DNA of 52,346 nt from Fimenecus sp045594885 (lineage in GTDB: Bacteria; Bacillota; Clostridia; Oscillospirales; Acutalibacteraceae), in assembly GCA_045594885.1 (NCBI GenBank), contig JAZNZJ010000040.1, forward strand, positions 1-52,346. Reading direction: 5' to 3'. The notes beneath the pieces were generated by a model that was not told the DNA's origin, searched no databases, and saw nothing but the letters and a program-made list of their open reading frames with translations. Each line of letters starts with the position of its first letter. The first letter of the stretch is position 1. This document shows, piece after piece, positions 41,024-50,295 of this stretch. A program made the translations under genes and the position numbers.

Positions 41024-42082
41024 ATGAAATCAATTTTATTAAGAGTTTTAGCGGCGATTATGGCAATTGTAATGATTACTTGTAGTTTTGCTGCTTGTAG
41101 CTTTGGCGGTGGTAATGAAGACCCATCCGCAACAAAACCCGGTAATGTTGAAGGTCCTGATGAAGATGACAATCTCTTCAATGATGAAGACAATAACAAT
41201 GACGATGGCAATGCGTTTTTTGATGACGAAACAGATACCACAACAACACAGGCTCCCGAAACATCAACTCAAGCTCCTGAAACAACAACTCAGAAGGCCC
41301 CAAGTGGTGAGGGCTCGGGTGATTTTGTAGCCGATGACGAAGATTCAAAAGCAGATGCTCCCGCAGGTGATTCTTCAGGTAATGCATCAGGTGCGCTTGG
41401 CAGTATTTCAGGCGACGATGTAATGGCGGCTCTTAATGCAGCAGGTTATGAATATGACGCAGAGCAGAAAATCTATTATTCAACACTTAACCCATGGCAG
41501 CGTCATTTTGGCTTTGGTGATGAATATGACGTTGCGGCGGCATATACAAATATGAGATACACAACTCTCAAGATTGACTTTGCTTATGATGGTCTTCTTT
41601 GGAGACTTCAGTGGTGGAAGGGTCAGTACGGTGCTCTTGAAGGCGCTGAAATGGGTGTTTACACTAAAGACCCTAATGATACAAGTACAACATTCTATGA
41701 TTGTGCAGACAACGACCATCTTTTGAAAATGAGCTTTGAGTATTATCGTACAGTTGCTGATTACAATAAGAAGAATATGCTTTTCCAACGTCAAGAACAG
41801 GAACACTGGTGGCTTACAGGCTTTAAATTCGGCTATACAGTTGGTTCAGATAAGAGCGTTCTCAAGGGAACAATTGAAGCATTTGACAAAGAAATGGCTG
41901 ATGGTATTGAAAAAGGTCTTAAGTCTGTTACAGACAACAAGGGTAACTGGAATGGTTTCATTGAAAGCGGTACAGGTACGGGCAGAAACTATTATGTAAG
42001 AAATGGTAATAAGTTTACGGTTCTCTGGATTGACGCAGGTTATGAAAACTATCAGACCGGTCCAATTTCTCCCAACGCATAA
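41024..42082 (+). CDS. Lipoprotein of unknown function
   Basis: The 352-residue protein has a signal peptide with a lipobox-like FAAC (Cys24), then a linker of about 90 residues rich in Asp, Asn, Thr and Gln-Ala-Pro (TTQAPETSTQAPETTTQ), and a folded domain from about residue 125 (MAALNAAGYEYDAEQKIYYS, NPWQRHFGFGDEYD, FAYDGLLWRLQWWKGQYG). The domain contains many aromatic residues and looks like a beta-rich DUF common in Clostridia (from memory, DUF4474-like). It is anchored to the outer leaflet. Neighbours give no functional clue. It appears monocistronic. Confidence 0.75.
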   Translation: MKSILLRVLAAIMAIVMITCSFAACSFGGGNEDPSATKPGNVEGPDEDDNLFNDEDNNNDDGNAFFDDETDTTTTQAPETSTQAPETTTQKAPSGEGSGDFVADDEDSKADAPAGDSSGNASGALGSISGDDVMAALNAAGYEYDAEQKIYYSTLNPWQRHFGFGDEYDVAAAYTNMRYTTLKIDFAYDGLLWRLQWWKGQYGALEGAEMGVYTKDPNDTSTTFYDCADNDHLLKMSFEYYRTVADYNKKNMLFQRQEQEHWWLTGFKFGYTVGSDKSVLKGTIEAFDKEMADGIEKGLKSVTDNKGNWNGFIESGTGTGRNYYVRNGNKFTVLWIDAGYENYQTGPISPNA

Positions 42083-42095
42083 TTACATAGTTATA

Positions 42096-42130
42096 AAACG
42101 GCTCCGCAATTTATTTTGCGGGGCTTTTTT
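42096..42130 (+). terminator. Terminator after the lipoprotein gene
   Basis: GCTCCGCAA (42101-42109) and TTGCGGGGC (42115-42123) form a 9 bp stem with one wobble pair, followed by TTTTTTG. Confidence 0.85.
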
Positions 42131-42181
42131 GTTATATAATCATAAATTTTAAAATATATTTTAAAAATATGCTTATTACAG

Positions 42182-42210
42182 TTGAAAAATAGTTATTTTT
42201 AGTGTAAAAT
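42182..42210 (+). promoter_or_regulatory. Promoter of the glycogen phosphorylase gene
   Basis: TTGAAA (42182-42187) and TAAAAT (42205-42210) are 17 bases apart; the ribosome binding site ggagga is at 42255-42260. Confidence 0.65.
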
Positions 42211-42265
42211 ATACAAACAGACGTTGAAATTAAACTATTTTTATAAATTTTTTTGGAGGATTTGT

Positions 42266-44680
42266 ATGAATTATTCGCTTACAAAGAAACAAGCAAAAGA
42301 ACTTGTTGAATCCAAGCTTTCTCATTTTATCGGTGTAAATCCTGAGGAGGCTACAAACGAACAGTTTTACAAAGCAATCGCACTCATTGTTAGAGATATG
42401 ATGAGTCAGGGCAGAGCGGAATTTTCAAAGGAGGGCTCAAAGAAAGGTACAAAGAGAGTGTATTATCTCTGTATGGAATTTCTTATGGGTCGTTCACTTA
42501 AAAATAACCTTTACAATCTTAATCTCACAAAGACATTTGAAAGCGTTTTAAAAGATTATGGTGTAAATCTCGACAGCATTTATGAATGTGAGCCCGATGC
42601 AGGTCTTGGTAACGGCGGTCTTGGTCGTCTTGCGGCTTGTTATCTTGACGGTCTTGCAACACAGGGTTACGTTGCAAAGGGATATTCAATTCTTTATGAA
42701 TATGGTATTTTTAAGCAGAAATTAGTTGATGGTTGGCAGACAGAGCTTCCTGATTTCTGGTTACCCGGCGGTGAAGTTTGGCTTGTACCTCACGAAGAAC
42801 AGGCAATGGAAATCAAATTCGAGGGTGAAGTGCGTGACACTTGGGATAATCAATATCATCACGTTGAAATTGAAAACCCCACAGTAATTCAAGCTGTTCC
42901 TCACGATATGTGCGTTGCAGGTAAAGATGGCAAGGGCATTTCAGTTCTTCGTCTTTGGGCAGCAAAAGCACCGGGTCTTGATATGGCACTCTTTAATCAG
43001 GGTGACTATATGAGAGCTATGGAAAGAAATGCTATGGCAGAGGTAATCAGCAAGGTGCTTTATCCCGCAGATAATCACCCTGAAGGAAAGTCACTTCGTC
43101 TTCGTCAGCAGTATTTCCTTGTTTCAGCTTCAATTCAAGACATTGTTCAGCATCATCTTCGTGAGTTTGGCACAATGGAAAATTTTGCAGATAAAGTTGC
43201 AATTCACGTTAATGACACTCATCCCACAATGGCAATTCCCGAGCTTATGAGAATTATGCTTGACGAGTGCGGTTATGGTTGGGACGAAGCTTGGAACATT
43301 GTTACAAATACCGTTGCTTATACAAACCATACAGTTATGAAAGAGGCACTTGAATGTTGGCCTGAGGACCTTTATAAACGTCTTATGCCTCGTCTTTGGC
43401 AGATTACAAAGGAAATCGACAATCGTTTCCGCTCATTTGTGTGGGAAAACACTCACAATGCAGATATGGTTGAGAGAATGGCAGTTATTTCAAACGGCAT
43501 TGTTAGAATGGCAAACCTTTGTGTAGCAGGCTCACATTGTGTGAACGGCGTTTCTGCACTTCATAGTGACATTCTTAAAGAAACAGTTTTCTCTGATTTC
43601 TATGCAATCACACCCGACAAGTTCACAAATGTTACAAATGGTATTGCTCATAGAAGATGGCTTTGTCAGGCTAACCCCAAGCTTACAGCATTCCTTACAG
43701 AAACTATCGGTGATGGCTTTGTAAAGGACGGCGACAAACTTCTTGATTTGAGAAAGTATAAGGACGATAAAGCGGTTCTTGATGAACTCGGTAAAATTAA
43801 GCGAGCAAACAAAGAAGAATTTGCAAAATATGTTCTTAAACACAATGGTGTAAAACTTGACCCCGATTCAATTTTTGATGTTCAGGTTAAGAGATTACAC
43901 GAATATAAGCGTCAGCATCTCAATGCACTCAATATTCTTTCACATTACCTTGCAATTAAAGAAAATCCAAACGGTGAGTTTATTCCTCACACTTACATTT
44001 TCGGTGCAAAGGCTGCGTCAGGTTACTTTGTAGCAAAGAAGATTATTTCTTTCATCTGTGCTCTTGCCGATGTAATCAATAATGACCCAGACGTTAAGGG
44101 TAGGCTCAAGGTTGTTTATGTTGAAGATTACAATGTTACACTTGCCGAAAAGCTTATGCCTGCAGCGGATATTTCAGAGCAGATTTCACTTGCGGGTACA
44201 GAGGCTTCAGGTACAGGCAATATGAAGCTTATGCTTAACGGTGCGGTAACTCTTGGTACAATGGACGGTGCAAACGTTGAGATTTATGATGCAGTTGGTG
44301 AAGATAACATCTATATCTTCGGTATGAAAACTCCCGAAGTACAGCAGTTGCAGAAACGTGGATATGTGCCACAGGATTTCTACAACGCAAATGGTGAAAT
44401 TCAGAAAATTCTCAATTTTGCAAATCATAATGGAATCGGCGGAAAGATGTTCCACGAGGTTACTTCAACAATTATTCATCACGACCCATATATGGTTCTT
44501 GCTGATTTCGAAGATTACAGAAATACTCAACAGAGAATCGCAAAGGATTTCCTTGACCGTGACAATTGGAATAAGATGTCACTTATGAATATTTCAGGTG
44601 CAGGTCGTTTTGCGGCTGACCGTGCAATCAACGAATACGCAAACAATATCTGGTTGGCAAAATCAGTATTCAAAAAGTAA
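42266..44680 (+). CDS. glgP: Glycogen/maltodextrin phosphorylase
   Basis: The 804-residue PLP enzyme releases glucose-1-phosphate from alpha-1,4-glucans. Motifs: YLCMEFLMGRSLKNNL, PDAGLGNGGLGRLAACYLDG, HVNDTHPTMAIPELMR, VKRLHEYKRQHLN, and EASGTGNMKLMLNGA with the PLP Lys654. ATG 42266 follows ggagga; the earlier in-frame start at 42224 lacks one. There is no signal peptide. Length fits bacterial GT35. Its product can feed galU (UDP-glucose) or glycolysis. It appears to be transcribed alone, between its own promoter and terminator. Confidence 0.96.
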   Translation: MNYSLTKKQAKELVESKLSHFIGVNPEEATNEQFYKAIALIVRDMMSQGRAEFSKEGSKKGTKRVYYLCMEFLMGRSLKNNLYNLNLTKTFESVLKDYGVNLDSIYECEPDAGLGNGGLGRLAACYLDGLATQGYVAKGYSILYEYGIFKQKLVDGWQTELPDFWLPGGEVWLVPHEEQAMEIKFEGEVRDTWDNQYHHVEIENPTVIQAVPHDMCVAGKDGKGISVLRLWAAKAPGLDMALFNQGDYMRAMERNAMAEVISKVLYPADNHPEGKSLRLRQQYFLVSASIQDIVQHHLREFGTMENFADKVAIHVNDTHPTMAIPELMRIMLDECGYGWDEAWNIVTNTVAYTNHTVMKEALECWPEDLYKRLMPRLWQITKEIDNRFRSFVWENTHNADMVERMAVISNGIVRMANLCVAGSHCVNGVSALHSDILKETVFSDFYAITPDKFTNVTNGIAHRRWLCQANPKLTAFLTETIGDGFVKDGDKLLDLRKYKDDKAVLDELGKIKRANKEEFAKYVLKHNGVKLDPDSIFDVQVKRLHEYKRQHLNALNILSHYLAIKENPNGEFIPHTYIFGAKAASGYFVAKKIISFICALADVINNDPDVKGRLKVVYVEDYNVTLAEKLMPAADISEQISLAGTEASGTGNMKLMLNGAVTLGTMDGANVEIYDAVGEDNIYIFGMKTPEVQQLQKRGYVPQDFYNANGEIQKILNFANHNGIGGKMFHEVTSTIIHHDPYMVLADFEDYRNTQQRIAKDFLDRDNWNKMSLMNISGAGRFAADRAINEYANNIWLAKSVFKK

Positions 44681-44691
44681 TAAAACAAAAA

Positions 44692-44732
44692 TTATGGTGC
44701 TTCAAAACTCATTGAAGCACCATTTTTGTTGT
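44692..44732. terminator. Bidirectional terminator glgP / MFS gene
   Basis: TGGTGCTTCA and TGAAGCACCA pair around AAACTCAT, with A-rich sequence to the left and TTTTTG to the right. It ends glgP and can also end the minus-strand MFS gene. Confidence 0.85.
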
Positions 44733-44747
44733 TAAGTTTTAATTTTA

Positions 44748-46184
44748 TTAATCCCATTCACAACCTGTAACGGTTTCAAGGTCAATTCCTCTTGTGTCGT
44801 GGGTGTTCTTTATAAGTGCAATAATTGTAACAACAAAACTCGGAACAAGAAGACACAGAGCAACTGTACCGATTATACCGTCGCCGAAATTTAATGCTAA
44901 AATCATATTGGTAAGAAATCCGACGGCATATCCCGCAAAGCCAACAACGGTCTGTGCCGCAGTAGCGGATGAACGAAGATTGGTTGGTGCAGATTCACTT
45001 GCCATCATAATGAGAACATCGTTTGTAGAATAATAACTGCCGACAAATGTACCACAGAAGAAGCCGATAATTTCGGGTGTTAAGAAGTTCATTCTTGCAC
45101 CTAATGCAAATATGACAAAGGATACAACACAGTTTGTTGCAACAGTGATTGCTGCCGCTTTTCTGCCCTTTTTGTCAGAGATAAAGCCCATAATTACCTG
45201 AGAAAGAGCCATACCGATGGGGTATAAGATGAGTGCTTGACTAACCTCTTTAACACTTACAAGGTCAAGAAATTCTTTAGCATTCGAGCCGTAAATACTT
45301 TGGGCATAACCGTGAGTGAGAATTGCTTGATAATTCATACTGCCGATAACACCGATACCTGCAAGGGCAAAGCAGATGAATACCCAGCGAAGCTGTTTGT
45401 GTGAAAAACCGAATTTAAGGGCATCAATAACACCGCCCTGTGAATCCTGTGCAGTCTTTTTCAATTTTTCTGCCTTTAATTCTTCATCGGTCATATTAAG
45501 GTAATGAAGACGTGACTCAATAAATGCATCGGTTTCTCTTGCACAGAGCAGAGCAACAAGAGAAACAACAATACCCACAACTGCGGGAATAAAGTAAACT
45601 CTACGCCATTGTCCCGATGTTTCCATTAACCAACGGCGAAGTAATGGTACGAGCATAACTGCCATATTTGCAAAGAATTTAACTACGGAATATGTAATGG
45701 CACGGCTTTTGCTTGGTGCGGATTCCATAATATACACAACGTGCATATCGTGGGGCACAAAGAAAAGAATCATACAAGCACCCATAAAGTACAAAATCAC
45801 ATTGTTTGAAAGGAAAATAACAAACATTGCAAGTGCCATTCCAAAGGTGTTGATTATAAGGAATGTTTTTCTGCCAAAACGGTCCGCCAAAGGTCTGTAA
45901 AGAATACCGATTATCTGAAATGGAATTGCCACAATCTGCAAAAGATTGAGAAGTGTAACGGCACTTTCACTTTTGAAAAAGTCGTTGGCGATTTCGGTCT
46001 GCATAAGTGACCCGATTTGCGATGCTATTTCATCAACCGCATAAATAAGTGCAATAATTAAAACAAGATACCAAAAATATGTTTTCCCCTTTGGTCTTGC
46101 CTTTTGCTTTTCCCAATAGGCTATTTCTTTTTCCTTGCGAAGTTGTTTTTTCGCAAGTTTTTCAGGACTTATAGTTTTTGCCAT
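44748..46184 (-). CDS. Major facilitator superfamily transporter
   Basis: The 478-residue protein has a basic cytoplasmic lead (about 1-38) and twelve predicted membrane helices. The loop-2/3 motif GILYRPLADRFGRKTFLI and its second-half twin MGFISDKKGRKAA are MFS hallmarks. Another long loop (about 215-245) separates the halves. The substrate is unknown; the divergent GH43-like gene suggests an oligosaccharide or pentoside. The ATG at 46184 is chosen for aagggga nine bases before it; an upstream ATG at 46190 sits too close to that site. Confidence 0.85.
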   Translation of the reverse strand: MAKTISPEKLAKKQLRKEKEIAYWEKQKARPKGKTYFWYLVLIIALIYAVDEIASQIGSLMQTEIANDFFKSESAVTLLNLLQIVAIPFQIIGILYRPLADRFGRKTFLIINTFGMALAMFVIFLSNNVILYFMGACMILFFVPHDMHVVYIMESAPSKSRAITYSVVKFFANMAVMLVPLLRRWLMETSGQWRRVYFIPAVVGIVVSLVALLCARETDAFIESRLHYLNMTDEELKAEKLKKTAQDSQGGVIDALKFGFSHKQLRWVFICFALAGIGVIGSMNYQAILTHGYAQSIYGSNAKEFLDLVSVKEVSQALILYPIGMALSQVIMGFISDKKGRKAAAITVATNCVVSFVIFALGARMNFLTPEIIGFFCGTFVGSYYSTNDVLIMMASESAPTNLRSSATAAQTVVGFAGYAVGFLTNMILALNFGDGIIGTVALCLLVPSFVVTIIALIKNTHDTRGIDLETVTGCEWD

Positions 46185-46251
46185 AAACATTTCCCCTTTC
46201 AATAATATAATTGTAGCATATTGAAACCTCAAATACAACAGCAATAATCAA

Positions 46252-46281
46252 TTGACACGGGCACAAATAATGTGGTATATT
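46252..46281 (+). promoter_or_regulatory. Promoter of the GH43-like gene
   Basis: TTGACA (46252-46257) and TATATT (46276-46281) are 18 bases apart; the start codon is at 46313. Confidence 0.65.
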
Positions 46282-46312
46282 TAACACAAGAAATTTGGTT
46301 GAAGGGGATATT

Positions 46313-47332
46313 ATGAAAAACAAAAAGTTAAAGAAAATCATAATTGCATTGTCCGTTGTTGCGGTGTGTGCAATCGTAATTACTCTTTCGGTTATGGGGG
46401 TTAAGGATGCTATGGAATTTGCAAGACCTGAAAAAAGTGAAAGCGGAAAATACCTTTTTTGTTATTTTGTGGGCAACAACCCCGAGCAAGAAAGAATACA
46501 TTTCGCAGTGAGTGAGGACGGCTACAATTTCAAGGCACTTAACAACAATAATCCTATAATTGTGCAGACAAAGGGCAAACAATGTATGCGTGACCCTTAT
46601 ATTTTCAAGGGTGAAGACGGTTTTTACTACATAGTTGCGACGGATATGAAATCTGCAGAGGGTTGGGTTTCAAACCATGCGCTCGTTACTTGGAAATCAA
46701 AGGATTTAATCACTTGGACTGACGAAACGATTATTGATATTCGTGATTTCGGCGGAAAATTTGCTGAAACAACAAGAGCTTGGGCACCGCAGGCTATGTG
46801 GGACGCAGAAAAAGGGCAGTATATGGTTTACTGGGCACATTCAACATATCAAGAAAATGTTGCACAGATGTATTATGCTTATACAACAGATTTCAAGACT
46901 CTTACCGAGCCACAGCTTTTATATGAACGTCCGGGAATACAGACCATCGACGGCGATATTGCTTATAGCGAAGAAACCGGAAAATATTATCTTTACTTCA
47001 AGCATGATGAGGACCAGACAATTGCCTATGTAACCTCTGACAACCTTTCAGGACCATACACAAGTGAGGCGGTTGTGGTTTCTCTTGCACCAACGGGTGT
47101 TGAGGGCAGTTCAATTTATAATATTACGGGCACTGACACATGGGTAATGATTATGGATGAATACAGTACCGACCATTACTTTATGCAACAGACAACGGAT
47201 TTTGAAAACTTCAAGCCCGTTAAATATGAAGACTTCAGTATGGAATTTAATCCACGTCACGGCTCAGTTGTAGCAATAACGGACGCGGAATATGAAGCAT
47301 TACTTGAAAAATTCCCTTCAAACAATAAGTAA
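46313..47332 (+). CDS. Membrane-anchored glycoside hydrolase, GH43-like
   Basis: The 339-residue protein has a basic N-terminus and a hydrophobic helix (about 7-29, IIIALSVVAVCAIVITLSVM), which anchors it or is cleaved, placing the catalytic part outside. The five-bladed propeller shows the GH43 marks: CMRDPYIF with the base Asp94, TIDGDIAYSEE with a modulating Asp, and GVEGSSIYNI with the acid Glu264. Such enzymes cut arabinofuranosides, xylosides or galactofuranosides with inversion. ATG 46313 has gaagggg ahead; an in-frame start at 46295 has none. The divergent MFS gene may import the product. Confidence 0.8.
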   Translation: MKNKKLKKIIIALSVVAVCAIVITLSVMGVKDAMEFARPEKSESGKYLFCYFVGNNPEQERIHFAVSEDGYNFKALNNNNPIIVQTKGKQCMRDPYIFKGEDGFYYIVATDMKSAEGWVSNHALVTWKSKDLITWTDETIIDIRDFGGKFAETTRAWAPQAMWDAEKGQYMVYWAHSTYQENVAQMYYAYTTDFKTLTEPQLLYERPGIQTIDGDIAYSEETGKYYLYFKHDEDQTIAYVTSDNLSGPYTSEAVVVSLAPTGVEGSSIYNITGTDTWVMIMDEYSTDHYFMQQTTDFENFKPVKYEDFSMEFNPRHGSVVAITDAEYEALLEKFPSNNK

Positions 47333-47343
47333 AACAAATAAAA

Positions 47344-47380
47344 CAAAAAGAACGATTCAAACGAATCGTTCTTTTTTGCT
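47344..47380. terminator. Bidirectional terminator GH43-like / TraX-like
   Basis: AAAGAACGATTC and GAATCGTTCTTT pair around AAAC, flanked by A-runs and TTTTTT. It ends the two convergent genes. Confidence 0.9.
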
Positions 47381-48101
47381 ATATAATCATATTTGCGATA
47401 TACAATACTGCAAAGTGTACGGGGTAAAATCCATAGAAAAACCATTTGAATTTCTTACTGCCCAACTTACCGTTGTAAAGGGCAATCAGCGGAATAGCAC
47501 CGAGTGATAGCCATATAAATGGCAGTGAGTTTTCCATAAGTAAACAATAAACAAATGTGCCAAGGCTAAAAAGTGCAAGTCGTTTTGTCTTTTCTTTTGT
47601 GATTACGGGGAAGAAACAGAGTAAAATTCCTGCAATTCCGTAATCAAGATGCACTTTAATGCCAACAAGAGATACAGAATTCTCACAAAAATACATAAAT
47701 CCTGCAAGTGCGAGCAGATAAACCACAAAAAGACTTATGTAAAATGCACGGGTAAGAGTTTTTTTATTCTTTGCCATTTCAATTTCAAGAAAAATGCAAC
47801 AAAGTGGAATGGCAAGTGCCAAAGTGAAAAGCACATTGAGATAAATCTCACTTAATCCGCCACTTAAAACATCGCTTACAATGTAAACAATCTGACATAA
47901 AATACCGAGAGCGAAAACCTGAAGAAAATATCTTATTTTGTTCTTTGTGTGACGGCAACCCTCGGCAATAAAGAAGGCGAATATGGGCATTGCAAGTCTG
48001 CCCACATACCTAAGCCATATGACTTCGGGGAAGAGTAATACACCTGCGTGGTCAAGTAGCATTGAAATACAGGCGATGAGTTTTAGTTTGTTAGAGTTCA
48101 T
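47379..48101 (-). CDS. TraX-family membrane protein
   Basis: The 240-residue protein has about seven to eight predicted helices. The opening, KLKLIACISMLLDHAGVLLFP, and the stretch GRLAMPIFAFFIAEGCRHTKN are typical of TraX, named for the F-plasmid pilin acetylase. Chromosomal TraX-like proteins in Firmicutes are common and their substrate is unknown; acetylation of an exported or wall molecule is plausible. ATG 48101 is preferred over an upstream in-frame start at 48134 that runs into the hairpin repeat; the binding site is weak. There is no link to conjugation genes here. Confidence 0.8.
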   Translation of the reverse strand: MNSNKLKLIACISMLLDHAGVLLFPEVIWLRYVGRLAMPIFAFFIAEGCRHTKNKIRYFLQVFALGILCQIVYIVSDVLSGGLSEIYLNVLFTLALAIPLCCIFLEIEMAKNKKTLTRAFYISLFVVYLLALAGFMYFCENSVSLVGIKVHLDYGIAGILLCFFPVITKEKTKRLALFSLGTFVYCLLMENSLPFIWLSLGAIPLIALYNGKLGSKKFKWFFYGFYPVHFAVLYIANMII

Positions 48102-48122
48102 AAATTCACGTCCATAATATAA

Positions 48123-48147
48123 CGGCGGGGTCAAGACCCCGCCCTAC
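48123..48147 (-). repeat. GTAGGG-type hairpin repeat, copy at TraX gene
   Basis: On the minus strand GGTAGGGCGGGGTCTTGACC and CCGCC form a hairpin of the family at 15816. It lies between the unknown gene (48206-49057) and traX on the minus strand, and its stem could end the upstream transcript. Confidence 0.7.
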
Positions 48148-48170
48148 CGTATAAAGTTTGGTTTTATAAT

Positions 48171-48203
48171 CATTTTGCACTATGCGTTTTGCATTTTGCA
48201 TTT
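48171..48203 (-). repeat. GCAAAATGCAAA composite repeat, copy 2
   Basis: Read on the minus strand, AAATGCAAAATGCAAAACGC is followed by ATAGTGCAAAATG. It matches copy 1 at 28628-28659 with a few changes, including the neighbouring GTAGGG-type hairpin about 25 bases on. Confidence 0.6.
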
Positions 48204-48205
48204 AA

Positions 48206-49057
48206 TTACTGTTGTGGTGGCATTGAATTCTGCAACATTGATGACATCATACCTTGCTTTTTCTTAGGTGGTTTATATGCAGGTGGGTTTTTCAAGTGTT
48301 CTTTAGCCTTTTTACCCGCACCACTTGCAAGGTAAGCATTTACTGCTTCAACTGTCTTTTTGAAATCATCATCAGTAATTTCTGCAAGACAACGGTCAAG
48401 GAGTTCTTTTTCGTTGTTGATTTCACCGAGAATTGTTACTACAACAAGGTCCTGAACATCGTTTGAGCCATTTTCATAAATGTCTGATAAAACTTTGAAA
48501 AGCTTCTTCATTGTTCTCTGGTCGTTGTAGCGGATTGTTTCCATAATATAACGGTTTGCGTGATTTACAAAGAAATCGTCACCGAGAAATTCTGAATAAG
48601 TCTGCACATTGTCGTTCAATGCATCTTTAAGCTCGGGGTAAAGGGCAGTAATACGACTTGCAAGGGTGTATGCGTCATAAGCCTGACCATTCTTTGCTGC
48701 AGTTTTTGAGATTGTAGCAGGAGCTTTTTTTGCAACCTGACGTGCTTTTTTGCCGTGTGATGTTACAACGGTGTCGTTAATTTCGTTGCAAAGAGATTTG
48801 ATTACACGGTCGTCACAGTCGTCAAGGTCAAGAAGATTTGACTCTGTTTTTACAAATTCACCGTCAGTAACCTTTTCCATAATATCAAGAAGATTGTCGT
48901 GACTGATAAGACGAATTGTAAGGTCGCCTTTACCAAAATCAACATAGGCAGAATCATTTTCTTCAATAACAGAAGTAACAAGTTCAAAACCCTGTTCATT
49001 AAATTTTTCTGTACAGCCCTTTAAAATGGCATTAAGAGCTTCTTTTCTTTCAAGCAT
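48206..49057 (-). CDS. Conserved-looking helical protein of unknown function
   Basis: The 283-residue soluble protein has an N-terminal alpha/beta part (about 1-95, FELVTSVIEENDSAYVDF), a basic Ala/Lys linker (about 100-120, KKARQVAKKAPATISKTAA), a helical part (about 125-255, ALYPELKDALNDN, RTMKKLFKVLSDIYENG) and a Pro/Lys/Met-rich tail (KNPPAYKPPKKKQ). No catalytic motif, signal or membrane helix is visible, and I cannot name the family. A aatacc-type context precedes the ATG at 49057, and the binding site is poor. The neighbouring ddl is divergent and gives no clue. Confidence 0.7.
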   Translation of the reverse strand: MLERKEALNAILKGCTEKFNEQGFELVTSVIEENDSAYVDFGKGDLTIRLISHDNLLDIMEKVTDGEFVKTESNLLDLDDCDDRVIKSLCNEINDTVVTSHGKKARQVAKKAPATISKTAAKNGQAYDAYTLASRITALYPELKDALNDNVQTYSEFLGDDFFVNHANRYIMETIRYNDQRTMKKLFKVLSDIYENGSNDVQDLVVVTILGEINNEKELLDRCLAEITDDDFKKTVEAVNAYLASGAGKKAKEHLKNPPAYKPPKKKQGMMSSMLQNSMPPQQ

Positions 49058-49215
49058 ATTGAATACCTCTATTCAAAAAATATATATCTCATAGAGTATA
49101 ACACATTTATTTTCATTTGTCATTAAAAATTTATGAATATTATAATTGATTAGTTAAATATATTGTGATAAAATAAATATATCTATGGCTATGAATCAAT
49201 TCTGGAGTGATTTTT

Positions 49216-50295
49216 ATGAAAAATGCTTTGATAATTTTCGGCGGTGTATCTTCTGAGCACGACGTTTCAGTAGTTTCTGCATCATCAGTAATCAGAAATA
49301 TTCCAAAGGATAAATATAATGTTATAATGCTGGGTATCACAAAGCAGGGCGAAATGTTCCTTTATGACGGTGATTTTGAAAACTTGCCAAAAGATAAGTG
49401 GCTTACCGATAAATCACATCTTAAAAAGGCTATTATTTCAACTGACCGTGCTGACCGTGGTATTATTGTTTTTAATGACAATGGTTATGAGAAAATCAGA
49501 ATTGACGTGTGCTTCCCCGTAATGCATGGCAAAAATGGTGAAGACGGCACAATGCAGGGGCTTCTCACCGTTGCGGGTATTCCCTTTGTGGGCTGTAATA
49601 CAATGGCATCAGCAGTTTGTATGGACAAAGCTATGACGAATGCTATTTGCGACATCAACGGAATTCAACAGGCAAAATGGAAATACATAACAAAATACGA
49701 TTTTGAGCTTCATGGCAGAGAATTCGCAAGAGAATGTGAAGAATATTTGGGACTTCCCGTGTTCATCAAGCCCGCAAATGCAGGGTCATCAGTGGGTGTT
49801 GTCAAGGCAAAAACTCTTGAAGAAATACAACGTGGACTTGATTATGCATTACAATTTGACTCACGTGTGGTTGTTGAAGAAGCAATTTCGGGTGCAGAGG
49901 TTGAATGTGCGGTAATGGGTAATGATGAGCCTTTCGCAGGGGCAGTTGGTGAAATTGAGCCAAGCAACGAATTTTATGATTTTGAGGCAAAATATGAGTC
50001 CGACAGCGGACTTCATATTCCTGCAAGAATCGGTGAAGAAAAAATTAAAGAGGTACAAGAAAAAGCAATCAAGGCATATAAGGCTTGGGGTTGTTCAGGT
50101 CTTGCACGTGTAGATTTCTTTGTAAGATATTCTGACGGTGCGGTGCTTTTGAACGAGCCGAACACATTACCAGGTTTTACAAATATAAGTATGTACCCCA
50201 TGCTTATGGAAAAAGCGGGGATTTCATATGGCGATTTAATTGATAAACTTTGTACCCTCGCAATCGAAAAATGGGAAAAGGAATTTGAACAGTGA
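49216..50295 (+). CDS. ddl: D-alanine--D-alanine ligase
   Basis: The 359-residue ATP-grasp enzyme makes D-Ala-D-Ala for peptidoglycan. Motifs: IIFGGVSSEHDVSVVSA, FPVMHGKNGEDGTMQGLL, VFIKPANAGSSVGV, FYDFEAKYESD and LLNEPNTLPGFT. The Lys-Tyr in EAKY matches D-Ala-specific Ddl (Tyr216 in E. coli DdlB), so normal D-Ala rather than D-Lac addition is expected. ATG 49216 follows tggagtg; a GTG at 49207 is part of that site. The next gene overlaps by four bases (GTGA), suggesting an operon with the DUF1934 gene and argS. Confidence 0.95.
   Translation: MKNALIIFGGVSSEHDVSVVSASSVIRNIPKDKYNVIMLGITKQGEMFLYDGDFENLPKDKWLTDKSHLKKAIISTDRADRGIIVFNDNGYEKIRIDVCFPVMHGKNGEDGTMQGLLTVAGIPFVGCNTMASAVCMDKAMTNAICDINGIQQAKWKYITKYDFELHGREFARECEEYLGLPVFIKPANAGSSVGVVKAKTLEEIQRGLDYALQFDSRVVVEEAISGAEVECAVMGNDEPFAGAVGEIEPSNEFYDFEAKYESDSGLHIPARIGEEKIKEVQEKAIKAYKAWGCSGLARVDFFVRYSDGAVLLNEPNTLPGFTNISMYPMLMEKAGISYGDLIDKLCTLAIEKWEKEFEQ

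Noticed and set aside
41088..41387. Overlapping frames opposite or beside the lipoprotein linker
   Set aside because: They arise from the low-complexity Asp/Thr/Gln-Ala-Pro linker and have no independent translation signals.
47379..48101. TraX-like gene as evidence of a conjugative plasmid
   Set aside because: TraX-family proteins are frequent on Firmicute chromosomes and no transfer gene is adjacent.
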